The notes: generated by a model not told the origin, from the sequence alone. A stretch of DNA of 10,083 nucleotides from Bacteroidota bacterium (GCA_003453835.1 DMMN01000011.1:11730-21812), one strand, 5' to 3'; shown: positions 1-6,367, numbered from the stretch's first letter. Numbers and translations: made by a program.

Positions 1-29
1 CCTCAGGAGAGAACTCGAGAATTTAGAGG
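1..29 (-). other. Short spacer downstream of hisB, possible RBS of the next his gene
   Basis: These 29 bases lie between the hisB stop and the window edge. Read on the minus strand they end in CTGAGG (positions 6 to 1), which could be a ribosome binding site for another gene just outside the window. In G-D-C-B ordered his operons the next gene is usually hisH or hisA, so the operon probably continues. The gene itself is not visible, so this is inference. Confidence 0.35.
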
Positions 30-1127
30 TCACGACAAATTCCCTTTGGTGGTGGGAAGAAGGGTGGCCGACCGCTCATCAATCGCAACGGCCTGCTTCA
101 GCGCTCGTGCTACCGACTTGAAGATTGCTTCAATCTTGTGATGATCGTTCCGGCCTTCGACCTTTATGTGCAGGTTCGCTCGAAGCCCGTCTGTAAGCGC
201 GCGGAAGAAATCTTCCACGAGCTCGGTCGGTAAGTCTCCCACTTTTTCACGCTGGAAGGAACTTTCAAACACGAAGTACGGCCGCCCACTCAGATCAAGT
301 GCCACCTGTGCCAGCGACTCGTCCATCGGCAGAAGGAAGCCGTACCGCTCGATCCCCCGCTTTTCCCCGAGGGCTTGGCGGATGGCATTGCCAACCGCGA
401 GACCTGTGTCTTCGACAGTGTGATGCTCGTCGACGCGCAGATCGCCCTCCGCAACAATACTCATGTCAATGAGCGAATGCCTGGAAAGCTGCGCCAGCAT
501 ATGGTCAAAGAATCCGAGGCCGGTGTTGATGGTGTGGGCTCCGGTCCCATCAAGAAAGACATCGATTCTGATAGACGTCTCGTTCGTTTTACGGTCAACG
601 TGGCCGCAGCGATCCGCCCGAACAACAATCTTGCACGCTTCGAGAATGTTGCCTGCGAAAGCGCGGCTGCTGCTTGATTGTGCATCCGTGAGCCGAATCG
701 TCTTGCATCCGATGTTGTCCCCAAGCTGAACATCTGTCTCGCGATCGCCGATGACAAATGATTTTGCCAAATCAATTTTCTGCTTCGCGAGATAGTCCCT
801 CAGCAATCCGGATTTTGGCTTTCGACAGTCGCACTGATCGGAGGGCATGTGTGGACAGATGAAGATCTCCGAGAATCGGATTCCTTCCCCGCTGAGAATG
901 TCCAGGAGCTTTTGCTGCGGTTTGTCAAAACTTGCTGAAGGGAATGACGAAGTGCCCAGGCCGTCCTGGTTTGTGATCATGACGAGCTCAAACCCTCGAT
1001 CGACAAGCAGTCTTAATCCTTGAATGACCCCCGGTATGAGCTCGAGTTTCTCGAGTGAATCGATCTGCTTATCGGGAGGTTCGACAATGATCGTTCCGTC
1101 CCGGTCTAGAAAGACGACCTTCTTCAT
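30..1127 (-). CDS. hisB: Bifunctional histidinol-phosphatase / imidazoleglycerol-phosphate dehydratase HisB
   Basis: A 365-residue fusion enzyme for two steps of histidine synthesis: IGP dehydration (EC 4.2.1.19) and histidinol-phosphate dephosphorylation (EC 3.1.3.15). Residues 1-165 form a HAD phosphatase: VVFLDRDGT carries the D8/D10 pair, ITNQ is motif II, C91/H93/C99/C101 match the zinc loop of HisB-type phosphatases, and GDRETD (D128, D132) is motif IV. From about residue 175 the IGPD domain shows FFDHML (H209), DEHHTVEDTG (233-242) and RNDHHKIEAIFK (326-337), the metal-binding histidine and glutamate clusters, and ends with a typical LPTTKG. The length is close to the 355 residues of E. 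coli HisB. The start at 1127 is chosen because MKKVVFLDRDGT begins the HAD fold there and its ATG overlaps the hisC stop as ATGA. A longer reading to 1199 would only add hisC-antiframe sequence. No clear RBS is seen, so translation is probably coupled to hisC. Confidence 0.96.
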   Translation of the reverse strand: MKKVVFLDRDGTIIVEPPDKQIDSLEKLELIPGVIQGLRLLVDRGFELVMITNQDGLGTSSFPSASFDKPQQKLLDILSGEGIRFSEIFICPHMPSDQCDCRKPKSGLLRDYLAKQKIDLAKSFVIGDRETDVQLGDNIGCKTIRLTDAQSSSSRAFAGNILEACKIVVRADRCGHVDRKTNETSIRIDVFLDGTGAHTINTGLGFFDHMLAQLSRHSLIDMSIVAEGDLRVDEHHTVEDTGLAVGNAIRQALGEKRGIERYGFLLPMDESLAQVALDLSGRPYFVFESSFQREKVGDLPTELVEDFFRALTDGLRANLHIKVEGRNDHHKIEAIFKSVARALKQAVAIDERSATLLPTTKGNLS

Positions 1128-2173
1128 GGTTTCAGTTCTTTCATTGTATTGATCAACAGATCGTTCTGCGCGCGCGTGCCGACGGTGATGCGCAGGCAAT
1201 CCTCGAGCTTTGGCTCGGAGCTTCGATCCCTCACAATGATGCCGCGTCGGGTAAGCTGCTCAAACACGGAGGACGCGTGTCGGCACCGGACGAGGAGAAA
1301 GTTTGTATCCGAGGGGAATACGCGTATCACGTAGGGAATTGACGCAAGGGCCTCGGCTAGGTGAATCCGTTCGTCAATGATCTTCGCGGCCGTCTGGCGA
1401 ACCCGCTCTCTTTCGTTGAGGGCCCTCATCGCCTCCAGGCTTGTCAGGGCATTGATGTTGTATGGAGGTTTGATCTTAAGGAGATACGAAATCACAAGCG
1501 GATGTGCGACGGCGTATCCGAGCCGTATTCCCGCAAGCCCCCAGGCCTTGGAAAGAGTCCGAAGGACGACAAGGTTGGAAACCGAGTTGACCATCGAGCC
1601 GAGAGACTCTCCCTCGGAGAAATCGATGTATGCTTCATCCACAACGACAATCGCCGGGAAATTCCGGCAGAGAGTAAGAACGTCCGTGCGCCGAAGGAGA
1701 TTCGCCGTCGGATTGTTCGGCGAACAGCAGAAGATCATCTTTGTGGTCGGGTAGAACGAGCTTGTTGCCGCCCCCACGTCAATCTGAAATTCATCCGTGA
1801 GCAACGCCGGGATGACGCGAACGTTGTTGATCCCCGCGGCGACGCGATACATTCCATACGTCGGATCGAGGATCATGAGCGAATCCAACGCAGGTTCACA
1901 GAAAACGCGAATGAGAAGATCAATGACCTCATCCGAGCCGACACCGAGAAAAACGTTGTCCAGCTCGACACCGTGCAGCGTGGCCAACCGAAGGCGGAGC
2001 TGCTTTTGATACGGGTCCGGGTAGCGGTTGAGTTCGATGCCGTTGAAGTCAATCGCGCTGCCGAACGAGTTTTCGTTGGCATCCAGGAGGACGCCGGAAA
2101 CGAAATCGTGCCGCGCAGCGCGGTACGGCTTGAGAGCCTTTATGTTGGGACGTATCAGATCTTCGATGTTCAT
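1124..2173 (-). CDS. hisC: Histidinol-phosphate aminotransferase HisC
   Basis: A 349-residue class I/II fold-type I PLP aminotransferase (EC 2.6.1.9) that converts imidazole acetol phosphate and glutamate to histidinol phosphate and 2-oxoglutarate in the cytoplasm. Visible motifs are NENSFG (33-38), the YPDP segment near 51, SPNNPT (151-156), VVDEAY (177-182, with D179 and Y182 contacting PLP), and LSKAWGLAGIRLGY with the Schiff-base lysine K209 and R217. A late arginine, LRITVG (R328), is the expected substrate phosphate/carboxylate contact. The length is normal for HisC. The start ATG at 2173 overlaps the hisD stop by four bases (ATGA), and its own stop overlaps hisB in the same way. Without context HisC can be confused with other branched aminotransferases. 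Its place in the operon settles the assignment. Confidence 0.96.
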   Translation of the reverse strand: MNIEDLIRPNIKALKPYRAARHDFVSGVLLDANENSFGSAIDFNGIELNRYPDPYQKQLRLRLATLHGVELDNVFLGVGSDEVIDLLIRVFCEPALDSLMILDPTYGMYRVAAGINNVRVIPALLTDEFQIDVGAATSSFYPTTKMIFCCSPNNPTANLLRRTDVLTLCRNFPAIVVVDEAYIDFSEGESLGSMVNSVSNLVVLRTLSKAWGLAGIRLGYAVAHPLVISYLLKIKPPYNINALTSLEAMRALNERERVRQTAAKIIDERIHLAEALASIPYVIRVFPSDTNFLLVRCRHASSVFEQLTRRGIIVRDRSSEPKLEDCLRITVGTRAQNDLLINTMKELKP

Positions 2174-3456
2174 TTCAATCGAACACTTACAGCTTTCTTA
2201 TGTCCCTCCAGACCTTCCGCGTCCGCAAAAGCGCCGAGGGTTGGCTCGAGGTTCTGCAATCCGTCCTTGGTTATCGTCTGAAACGTGATCGACTTCTGAA
2301 AGCTCTCGACGGAGATGCCGCCGTACCATTTGGCCGTGCCTCCCGTAGGAAGCGTGTGATTCGTCCCCGAAGCGTAGTCACCGGCGGTGACCGGAGCGTA
2401 GGAACCCAGGAATACCGAGCCGGCATTCCTGATGGCGGGAACAAATTGCTCGGGTGAGCGGACGTTGAGGATCAAGTGTTCGGGTGCATAGTCGTTCGAG
2501 AATTGCACGGCATCATTGAGTGAATCGAGCACCAATGCAAGACTTCCTTCGATCGCTTGCCGGGCAATTTCGCCCCGTGGCAGATTGCGGAGAAGTTGCT
2601 CAACTTCACGTTCAACAGTTGCTGCCAGCGTCTGGCTCGTTGTCACAAGGACCACGTGCGCGGATGGATCATGCTCTGCCTGTGAAACCAGGTCGGCAGC
2701 GACCACGCGCGGATCGGCAGTTTCGTCGGCGATAACAAGGAGCTCGGACGGTCCCGCCAAGAGATCGATCGCAGCCCCATCCGGATCGGTTGAAACGAAG
2801 CGCTTTGCCGCGGTGACAAAAGTGTTTCCGGGGCCGAAGATCTTGTCGACTTTGGCGATCGATTCTGTCCCGTACGCCATCGCAGCGATGGCTTGGGCTC
2901 CGCCTACGCGGTAAATCTCTGAGATGCCAACAAACTCTGCCGCGGCCAGAACGTATGGATTCACACTCCCTTCGGACGTTGGAGGAGAACAAAGGACGAT
3001 TCGTGAACACCCCGCGAGCGTTGCCGGAATCCCAAGCATGAGCACCGTTGACGGCAGGGGCGCCGACCCAGCCGGGACATACAGCCCGACTTGTTCGATG
3101 GGCCGTCGCTCGCGGCGGCAAACAACGCCGGGCATCGTTTCAATAACCGGCTCCGATTGTCCTTGAGCGGCGTGGAATGTGCGAATGTTGCTTGCAGCCA
3201 CCAGAAGCGCTTGACGAAAATCTTCGGACATCTCTCGGCTGGCCGCTTGAACCTCCCGGGGCTCGACGCGAAGTGCGGTGACCGATGCTGCATCGAACCG
3301 CCTGCCGTACTCTCTCAATGCGGTATCCCCGCGCCGTTTTACATCCCGGCAGATGTCTGACACCGAAGCGGCGGATGTGTCAACTTCCCTGGTCGGACGG
3401 AGACAGAGTTCCTTTCGGAGCGATGCGGAGAGTTGATATGCCTGATACGTCTTCAT
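2170..3456 (-). CDS. hisD: Histidinol dehydrogenase HisD
   Basis: A 428-residue zinc enzyme (EC 1.1.1.23) that oxidises L-histidinol to L-histidine in two NAD-dependent steps, the last reactions of the pathway. The family signature is clear: GLYVPAG (124-130), GGAQAIAA (185-192), FGPGNTFVTAAK (207-218) and DLLAGPSELL (231-240). The catalytic pair E326/H327 lies in APEHL. The zinc ligands Q259, H262, D360 and H419 fall at the same numbers as I recall for the E. coli enzyme, so the protein appears complete and ungapped. The start ATG at 3456 overlaps the hisG stop (ATGA) and the stop overlaps the hisC start, so translation is probably coupled on both sides. There is no strong Shine-Dalgarno upstream. 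Confidence 0.97.
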   Translation of the reverse strand: MKTYQAYQLSASLRKELCLRPTREVDTSAASVSDICRDVKRRGDTALREYGRRFDAASVTALRVEPREVQAASREMSEDFRQALLVAASNIRTFHAAQGQSEPVIETMPGVVCRRERRPIEQVGLYVPAGSAPLPSTVLMLGIPATLAGCSRIVLCSPPTSEGSVNPYVLAAAEFVGISEIYRVGGAQAIAAMAYGTESIAKVDKIFGPGNTFVTAAKRFVSTDPDGAAIDLLAGPSELLVIADETADPRVVAADLVSQAEHDPSAHVVLVTTSQTLAATVEREVEQLLRNLPRGEIARQAIEGSLALVLDSLNDAVQFSNDYAPEHLILNVRSPEQFVPAIRNAGSVFLGSYAPVTAGDYASGTNHTLPTGGTAKWYGGISVESFQKSITFQTITKDGLQNLEPTLGAFADAEGLEGHKKAVSVRLK

Positions 3457-4328
3457 TTGATGATCATCTCGATTGGGACGACAACGATATCGCTCGCGCC
3501 CGCTTTCTTCAGACGCTCCATCACATCCCAGAAGACATCCTCCGCGATAACGGAGTGGAGGGCTACCATGCCTTCTTCTGCAAGCGGTACAACGGTTGGG
3601 CTCTTCAGGCTCGGGATAATCTGCTTCAGCCGGGGGACTGCCGACACGGGAGCGTTCATCATCATGTAGCGCTTTCCTTTTGCCTGCAAACTTCCGGAAA
3701 CTCGAATCAAGAGCCGGTCGACGAGGGCTTTCTTCCCCGAGTCTTCGTGTGCTCGTTTATTGGCGATCAACACCGCTTCGGATTCAAGGACGGTCTGAAG
3801 GGGTCGCAAGCTGTTCATCCGAGCCGTGGTTCCCGTCGACGTAATGTCGCAGATCGCGTCGGCCACATCGAGTGTTGGGGCGATTTCGACCGATCCGCTG
3901 AGCTGCACGATTTCCGCCCGAATACCCTTTGCCCGAAGAAACTGTCTCAGCGTCGAAGGATACGTCGTGGCAATGCGCCGGCCGCGCAAGTTCCTGATCG
4001 TCTTGATTGGAGATCGTTGAGGCACACTGAGGGTGAGCCGGCAGCCGCCGAAACCAAGCTTGGTTAAAACTGTGACGCGGGCTTTCTTCTCCTGGACGAT
4101 GTTTTCGCCCACGATCCCGAGATCGGCGACCCCGTCCTGCACATACTCGGGGATATCATCATCCCGAAGGGCGAGGACGTCGAGAGCGAAATTCCTGCAG
4201 GGGGAATAGAGGCTCTGTTTCTGGAACTCGAACTCGAGTCCGCACACCCGTAAGAGACCCAGGGAGTCATCTGTGAGGCGACCGCTCCGTTGGATCGCGA
4301 TTTTCAATCGCCCGTTGTTTGAGATCAT
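3453..4328 (-). CDS. hisG: ATP phosphoribosyltransferase HisG, long form
   Basis: A 291-residue enzyme (EC 2.4.2.17) that condenses ATP with PRPP, the committed step of histidine synthesis. The N-terminal catalytic part starts LKIAIQRSGRL (8-18). GVADLGIVGENIV (66-78) and the PRPP-binding loop DITSTGTT (161-168) follow. Residues from about 216 to 290 (YMMMNAP to IVVVPIEMII) form the C-terminal ACT-like regulatory domain. That makes it a HisG_L enzyme, which in studied members forms a hexamer, is feedback-inhibited by histidine and needs no HisZ. None is seen here. It is the first biosynthetic gene after the regulator (35 bp gap). The ATG at 4328 directly abuts an 18-bp palindrome with no room for a Shine-Dalgarno, so initiation may be leaderless or depend on read-through from the regulator gene. 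Confidence 0.96.
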   Translation of the reverse strand: MISNNGRLKIAIQRSGRLTDDSLGLLRVCGLEFEFQKQSLYSPCRNFALDVLALRDDDIPEYVQDGVADLGIVGENIVQEKKARVTVLTKLGFGGCRLTLSVPQRSPIKTIRNLRGRRIATTYPSTLRQFLRAKGIRAEIVQLSGSVEIAPTLDVADAICDITSTGTTARMNSLRPLQTVLESEAVLIANKRAHEDSGKKALVDRLLIRVSGSLQAKGKRYMMMNAPVSAVPRLKQIIPSLKSPTVVPLAEEGMVALHSVIAEDVFWDVMERLKKAGASDIVVVPIEMIIK

Positions 4329-4346
4329 ACTTTACTCTAGTAAAGT
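4329..4346 (-). promoter_or_regulatory. Putative operator 1, abutting the hisG start
   Basis: The plus strand shows ACTTTACT-CT-AGTAAAGT, a perfect 8-bp inverted repeat with a 2-base centre. On the minus strand it reads ACTTTACTAGAGTAAAGT followed directly by the hisG ATG. The same pattern, with only the three central bases changed, stands before the regulator gene at 4664-4681. A palindrome of this length ending at a start codon beside a TrpR-family gene is best read as that repressor's binding site. It also contains a TAGAGT (minus strand, 4339-4334) that could be a -10 element with a transcript start at or next to the hisG ATG. The -35 region there is only T-rich, so the promoter part is weak. 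Confidence 0.72.
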
Positions 4347-4363
4347 GACTACGGCAAAAAAAA

Positions 4364-4663
4364 CTACGTTTCGTTTTTCGCGGCAATCAAGCGGCGGAGC
4401 ATCATGGTATAGCCCCCCTTGCCCTGCTTGACCCATTTGTGCACTCGAGCGATCGTTCGGGAACTGAGACCGGTTTCCTTTTCGATCGTCGTGTACGGCA
4501 CACCTTTCGAGAGCATGCGTGCAACCTTCCAGCGCTCGGCGAATTCTTTGATCTCCGTTTCCGTCAGGAGGTCGCGGAAGAATCTCTTGCATTCATCGAG
4601 CGTTTCAAGCCGGACGATGGCATCGTACAACTCGTTGATATCTCTCTGTTTGACGTTTTTCAT
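4364..4663 (-). CDS. TrpR-superfamily (YerC/YecD-type) regulator, probable histidine operon repressor
   Basis: A 99-residue DNA-binding protein of the TrpR superfamily. The N-terminal helices (LYDAIVRLETLDECKRFFRDLL, 12-33) resemble the dimerisation region of the YerC/YecD family. Residues 37-78 contain the TrpR-like helix-turn-helix: TEIKEFAERW, then VPYTTIEKETGLSSRTIARV with recognition helix SSRTIARVHKWV. The tail GKGGY (81-85) is a family mark. YerC-like proteins have been proposed from comparative genomics as histidine regulators (HisR). Here the gene lies 35 bp upstream of hisG on the same strand, and near-identical palindromes precede both. The likely role is a histidine-responsive autoregulated repressor. 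The corepressor is inferred from context only. The ATG at 4663 abuts its operator and has no Shine-Dalgarno. Confidence 0.9.
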   Translation of the reverse strand: MKNVKQRDINELYDAIVRLETLDECKRFFRDLLTETEIKEFAERWKVARMLSKGVPYTTIEKETGLSSRTIARVHKWVKQGKGGYTMMLRRLIAAKNET

Positions 4664-4681
4664 ACTTTACTTGGGTAAAGT
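4664..4681 (-). promoter_or_regulatory. Putative operator 2, abutting the start of the TrpR-family regulator
   Basis: On the minus strand this reads ACTTTACCCAAGTAAAGT followed at once by ATG. Including the flanking AT on each side (4662-4683), the arms ATACTTTAC and GTAAAGTAT form a perfect 9-bp inverted repeat around a 4-base centre. It matches operator 1 at 15 of 18 positions. The three differences are all in the centre. It covers the region from the -10 box to the start codon of the regulator's own promoter, the expected place for an autorepressor site. Confidence 0.75.
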
Positions 4682-4707
4682 ATAGAGAGATTCGGATCGA
4701 CATGCAA
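4679..4707 (-). promoter_or_regulatory. Probable promoter of the regulator gene
   Basis: On the minus strand TTGCAT (4707-4702) and TATACT (4684-4679) are separated by exactly 17 bases. TATACT differs from the sigma-70 -10 consensus at one position. The -35 is weaker (TTG only). A run of eight A residues (minus strand, 4717-4710) lies just upstream and may act as an UP element. The predicted start near 4672 leaves a leader of about 8-9 bases before the ATG at 4663. The -10 box overlaps operator 2, so bound repressor would block polymerase. Confidence 0.55.
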
Positions 4708-4731
4708 GGTTTTTTTTGAGAATTTTTCTAC

Positions 4732-4760
4732 TTGTCAATGGCGTCCGATTTCTCTACATT
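4732..4760 (+). promoter_or_regulatory. Probable promoter of the threonine/serine dehydratase gene
   Basis: TTGTCA (4732-4737, five of six consensus bases) and TACATT (4755-4760, four of six) are spaced by exactly 17 bases. T-tracts at 4710-4717 and 4723-4727 lie upstream. The predicted transcript start falls around 4767-4768, only 3-4 bases before the ATG at 4771. The two earlier in-frame start codons (TTG 4732, ATG 4738) lie in or next to the -35 box. If this promoter is used, they cannot be the start. Confidence 0.5.
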
Positions 4761-4770
4761 TTTCCCGCCA

Positions 4771-5718
4771 ATGATCTCCTATTCTGATATCGAGGAGGCG
4801 TATCGACGGGTCAGCCCGGTTGTCCACAAGACGCCGCTTCTGACCTCGCGAACGCTGAATGCCCGCTCGGGGAACGAGATAACCCTTAAGGGGGAGAACT
4901 TTCAGCGGATCGGCGCCTTCAAAATCCGCGGTGCCTACAACAAGATTGCGTCACTGAGTCGGGAAGAACAATCCCGAGGAGTTGTGGCTCACTCCTCCGG
5001 AAATCACGCGCAGGGCGTTGCGCTGGCTGCCAAATTGCTCGGCCTGCAAGCGACGGTCGTGATGCCCAAAGGGGCGCCCCCCATCAAAGTTGCCGCCACG
5101 GAAGCGTACGGAGCCGGCGTCGTGTTCTGCGAGAATTCCTCTGACGATCGCGAGCGGGTTGCGAAGCAACTGGAAGCTAAACACGGATACATTCCGGTCC
5201 CGCCATTTGACGACGACAAGATCATCGCCGGGCAGGGGACGGTGATGCTTGAGATCGCACGGGAAATGAAGGAACTCGATTATCTGTTTGTTCCAATCGG
5301 CGGGGGTGGACTGATTGGCGGTACCGCTGTTGCCGCGAAGCATCTCTTTCCGAAGATCACCGTTATCGGGGTGGAGACGGAAGCGGCGAACGACTGCTAT
5401 CAATCTTTCCGCAAGAAGGAGATTGTACGGATCGACCCGCCGTCAACGATTGCCGACGGCATGCGAACACAAGCGGTGGGAACGCGTAACTTTGAGATTA
5501 TCCTGAAGTATGTCGATGACGTCATCACTGTGACGGATGAACAGGTGATCGAGATGATGAGGTTTCTGCTCCAGAGGATGAAAGTGGTCGCCGAACCGAC
5601 GGGCGCCGTTGCACCGGCTGCCGTGTTTCACAACGTCCTGCGACTTTCCGGCAAGAAGGTTTGTGCGATCGTCAGCGGCGGGAATGTCGACCCATCGCTG
5701 TTGAAGAAAATTCTGTGA
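4771..5718 (+). CDS. PLP-dependent threonine/serine dehydratase, ACT-less (IlvA-N / TdcB / serine racemase type)
   Basis: A 315-residue fold-type II PLP enzyme that probably deaminates threonine to 2-oxobutyrate and serine to pyruvate (EC 4.3.1.19/17). Some members instead racemise serine. FQRIGAFKIRGAYNK holds the PLP lysine K51, SSGNHAQGVA contacts the substrate carboxylate, the glycine loop GGGGLIGG binds the PLP phosphate, and the protein ends in SGGNVDPSLL. There is no C-terminal ACT domain, so the allosteric isoleucine control of full-length IlvA is absent. MISYSDIEEAYRRV is the usual start of this family. Upstream in-frame starts at 4738 and 4732 add residues MASDFSTFFPP or slightly more, which do not look conserved and lie within a good promoter. 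The gene is divergent from the his regulator. No other isoleucine gene is nearby, so a biosynthetic or catabolic role cannot be decided. Confidence 0.88.
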   Translation: MISYSDIEEAYRRVSPVVHKTPLLTSRTLNARSGNEITLKGENFQRIGAFKIRGAYNKIASLSREEQSRGVVAHSSGNHAQGVALAAKLLGLQATVVMPKGAPPIKVAATEAYGAGVVFCENSSDDRERVAKQLEAKHGYIPVPPFDDDKIIAGQGTVMLEIAREMKELDYLFVPIGGGGLIGGTAVAAKHLFPKITVIGVETEAANDCYQSFRKKEIVRIDPPSTIADGMRTQAVGTRNFEIILKYVDDVITVTDEQVIEMMRFLLQRMKVVAEPTGAVAPAAVFHNVLRLSGKKVCAIVSGGNVDPSLLKKIL

Positions 5719-5805
5719 GCGGAGAGACGGAATACGGCTTAGAGAAGATCACCTCCGCTTCTCCCCAACGAATCGCATCTCCTGCGACTGAAGCAGCAAC
5801 CTCCC

Positions 5806-5811
5806 AAGGAG
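5806..5811 (+). promoter_or_regulatory. Shine-Dalgarno site of the DinB-family gene
   Basis: AAGGAG stands six bases before the ATG at 5818. It is one of the two clearest Shine-Dalgarno sites in the window and shows that this organism uses SD-led initiation, which makes its absence before hisG and the regulator notable. Confidence 0.75.
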
Positions 5812-5817
5812 AAAGAC

Positions 5818-6306
5818 ATGACCCTGCGTAACTATCTTGAGTACTGTGATGATGTCATAAAGCCCACCGAACCGTTGTTTCGACTTGTGCCGGCCGATAA
5901 GATTGATTGGAAGCCGACGGAGAATCTCTTCAGCGCCGGTCAACAGATGGCCCACATGGCGGGAGCGCTCGGCGTGTACGGGCGGGGAATCGCATCGGGC
6001 GATTGGGGATTCGCCTCGATGCGCGAGAGGTTTGTGTTGAATCGTCGCACGCCGGCCGTAACGGTGGACGAAGCAGTGAAGGCGCTCCGGGAAAACTACG
6101 AAGAGTTCAAGCGCCTCGTCGGCGCGCTGACAGAAGAAGAGTTCAACTTTGGCGAAATTGACACGCCGCAGTTTGGCGGCAAAGCTCCGCGTTGGCGCGT
6201 CGCCATGCTCGCAATCGAACATCACCTCAATCATAAAGCCGAGCTCTTCGTGTACTTGAAATTGCTCGGCGTGAAAGTCAATACGGGAAATCTTTATCGC
6301 GGTTGA
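5818..6306 (+). CDS. DinB-superfamily protein, putative metal-dependent
   Basis: A 162-residue protein that looks like a DinB/YfiT four-helix bundle. The fold is recognised from the helical pattern, MAHMAGALGVY in the second helix with H46, and EHHLNHKAELFVYL near the end, where H135 and H139 have the HxxxH spacing. H46, H135 and H139 would form the usual three-histidine metal site. KIDWKPTENLFSAGQQMAHM matches the common opening of the family. Known members include thiol transferases (bacillithiol and mycothiol dependent) and stress-induced proteins of unknown reaction, so no substrate can be assigned. It follows the dehydratase by 99 bp on the same strand with its own strong RBS. A functional link between the two is not evident. 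Confidence 0.82.
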   Translation: MTLRNYLEYCDDVIKPTEPLFRLVPADKIDWKPTENLFSAGQQMAHMAGALGVYGRGIASGDWGFASMRERFVLNRRTPAVTVDEAVKALRENYEEFKRLVGALTEEEFNFGEIDTPQFGGKAPRWRVAMLAIEHHLNHKAELFVYLKLLGVKVNTGNLYRG

Positions 6307-6340
6307 CCTCCCTTTGCAACCACCCCCGGAGAAATTCCGC

Positions 6341-6367
6341 TTGCCGCTAAGGCGAATGTTTTATACT
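6341..6367 (+). promoter_or_regulatory. Possible promoter of etfB
   Basis: TATACT (6362-6367) is a near-consensus -10 box. The best -35 candidate is TTGCCG (6341-6346), with a spacer of only 15 bases, shorter than ideal. The predicted start around 6374 would give a leader of about 48 bases. It lies in the gap after the DinB gene, where a new transcription unit for etfBA is expected. Confidence 0.35.

Noticed and set aside
1128..1199. A longer hisB reading that starts at 1199 and adds 24 residues.
   Set aside because: The added residues are an out-of-frame reading of the hisC end, and the HAD fold starts exactly at the ATG at 1127 with an ATGA overlap.
1361..2281. A 306-codon plus-strand open frame opposite hisC and hisD.
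   Set aside because: It is antisense to two enzymes with intact motifs, is rich in Arg and charged residues as expected of a shadow frame, and resembles no family.
3285..4067. A 260-codon plus-strand open frame opposite hisD and hisG.
   Set aside because: It is a shadow of well-supported genes on the other strand, with no RBS and low-complexity composition.
4732..4770. Upstream in-frame starts (TTG 4732, ATG 4738) for the threonine/serine dehydratase.
   Set aside because: They lack a Shine-Dalgarno, add residues unlike the family N-terminus, and fall within or next to the -35 box of a plausible promoter. Not fully excluded.
5718..5759. AGCGGAG and CTCCGCT after the dehydratase stop could pair as a terminator.
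   Set aside because: The stem is only 7 bp with a 28-base loop and no T tract follows, so it is weak evidence.
5773..5787. Small hairpin TCGCA-TCTCC-TGCGA upstream of the DinB gene.
   Set aside because: A 5-bp stem is expected by chance in sequence of this length, and it does not cover the RBS.
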